A stretch of 6,374 nucleotides of DNA from an uncultured Clostridia bacterium (lineage in GTDB: Bacteria; Bacillota; Clostridia; Oscillospirales; Acutalibacteraceae), in contig CAMHPW010000065.1 in the NCBI GenBank assembly GCA_946187095.1, positions 1 through 6,374 of the forward strand, read 5' to 3'. The notes below the pieces were generated by a model that worked only from the letters and a program-made list of their open reading frames with translations, was not told the DNA's origin and did not search any database. The position numbers and the translations under genes were made by a program. Positions 6,007 through 6,374 of the stretch are shown here, piece after piece (position 1 is the stretch's first letter; each line of letters opens with the position of its first letter).

Positions 6007-6114
6007 TAGTTTTTATCAAATTTTTTAAAAGTTTTTATTGCACACAATACAAAAAAGCCCTTTTTTCCAACGATTTTCAGAAAAAACACTATCCTATCAC
6101 TGTTATAATATATA
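6007..6114. other. AT-rich intergenic segment with no gene seen
   Basis: Very AT-rich DNA between the terminator of the edge gene and the promoter of the surface-protein gene. It contains runs of A and T, including A6-GCCC-T6 at 6051-6066, which could act as an upstream promoter (UP-like) element or bent DNA. No reading frame with a ribosome binding site was found. Confidence 0.5.
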
Positions 6115-6150
6115 AAAAACGACACCCCACAAAGTGCAGATGTCGTTTTT
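6115..6150 (-). terminator. Terminator of the gene at the right edge
   Basis: A perfect 10-bp stem joins 6115-6124 (AAAAACGACA) to 6141-6150 (TGTCGTTTTT) around a 16-base loop that contains a small inner CAC/GTG pairing. On the minus strand the last arm runs into a T6 stretch (bases 6114-6119). It lies 21 bases past the TGA of the edge gene. Confidence 0.8.
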
Positions 6151-6171
6151 CGGTCACATTCCTTGTTTGTG

Positions 6172-6374
6172 TCAGGGAGTTGCAGGAGTTGCAGGAGTTG
6201 CAGGAGTCAGTGAAATCGGTTTCTGCACTGTTTCGGACTGTTCCCTCTCTGATTTTAATTTCAGGAATCTCCTCCATGCATCTTCCCATTCCACTTTATT
6301 GCCAAGTATGTCATTATCAAAATTATAGCCGTATACATTGCTCGTTGTAGGATTTTCTCCTGTCGGATTGCTGC
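6172..6374 (-). CDS. C-terminal fragment of an unidentified protein, 5'-partial
   Basis: Only the last 66 codons are inside the window (first whole codon at 6372, TGA at 6174-6172); the 5' part lies beyond the right edge. The visible sequence begins SNPTGENPTTSNVYGYNFDN, continues with a charged, helix-like stretch (EWEDAWRRFLKLKSERE), and ends in a repeated TPATPATPATP tail. The frame is preferred because it is the only minus-strand frame open from the edge to a stop just before a terminator; the other two frames stop at about 6260-6325. I do not recognise the family. The tail resembles a flexible linker or unstructured C-terminus. There is no signal for a membrane anchor, so it is probably cytoplasmic, but this is weak. 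An alternative 66-codon ORF in another frame (6289-6089) would read through the terminator stem and is unlikely. Confidence 0.6.
   Translation of the reverse strand, partial: SNPTGENPTTSNVYGYNFDNDILGNKVEWEDAWRRFLKLKSEREQSETVQKPISLTPATPATPATP
6176..6207 (-). repeat. 9-bp tandem repeat encoding Thr-Pro-Ala
   Basis: Three exact head-to-tail copies of GGAGTTGCA (plus strand) at 6176-6184, 6185-6193 and 6194-6202, plus five bases of a fourth. The copies are identical, so they are recent or kept uniform by slippage. Each unit is three codons, so length changes would keep the frame and shift the stop by three residues. Confidence 0.93.

Overview
The window looks like chromosome from a low-to-moderate G+C clostridial Firmicute, probably a Ruminococcus-like member of the Oscillospiraceae. 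This is inferred from the AT-rich intergenic DNA, AGGAGG-type ribosome binding sites, consensus sigma-A promoters, a type A RNase P RNA, a Toprim/RNase M5-like protein with its C-terminal domain, and a surface protein with an NP-rich linker before a sorting-signal-like tail. No plasmid, phage, insertion sequence or CRISPR feature was seen.

Left part, plus strand (1-2557): the end of one operon. holA (DNA polymerase III delta, missing a few N-terminal residues) overlaps an RNase M5-like Toprim gene by 4 bases, and that gene overlaps rnz (RNase Z) by 8 bases. The tight overlaps suggest translational coupling. A strong hairpin at 2526-2549 ends this operon and also the convergent membrane-protein gene on the other strand.

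Middle and right, minus strand (2558-6374), reading from high to low coordinates: the 3' end of an unidentified gene with a Thr-Pro-Ala repeat tail (6374-6172); a terminator; a promoter and a roughly 188-nt structured leader; a secreted, membrane- or wall-anchored surface protein (5783-4962) with its own terminator; a membrane-anchored VanY-like D,D-carboxypeptidase (4816-3743); the RNase P RNA gene rnpB (3674-3329) with a fully consensus promoter and a terminator; and an HdeD/DUF308-type membrane protein (3196-2558) with an extended -10 promoter. Most of these appear to be single-gene units.

Functionally, three stable-RNA maturation activities lie within about 2.7 kb: RNase M5-like (5S rRNA), RNase Z (tRNA 3' end) and RNase P RNA (tRNA 5' end). 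The other genes concern the cell envelope. The window is mostly housekeeping, and I see no convincing new multi-gene system. The least explained parts are the long leader of the surface-protein gene, the surface protein itself, and the truncated gene at the right edge.
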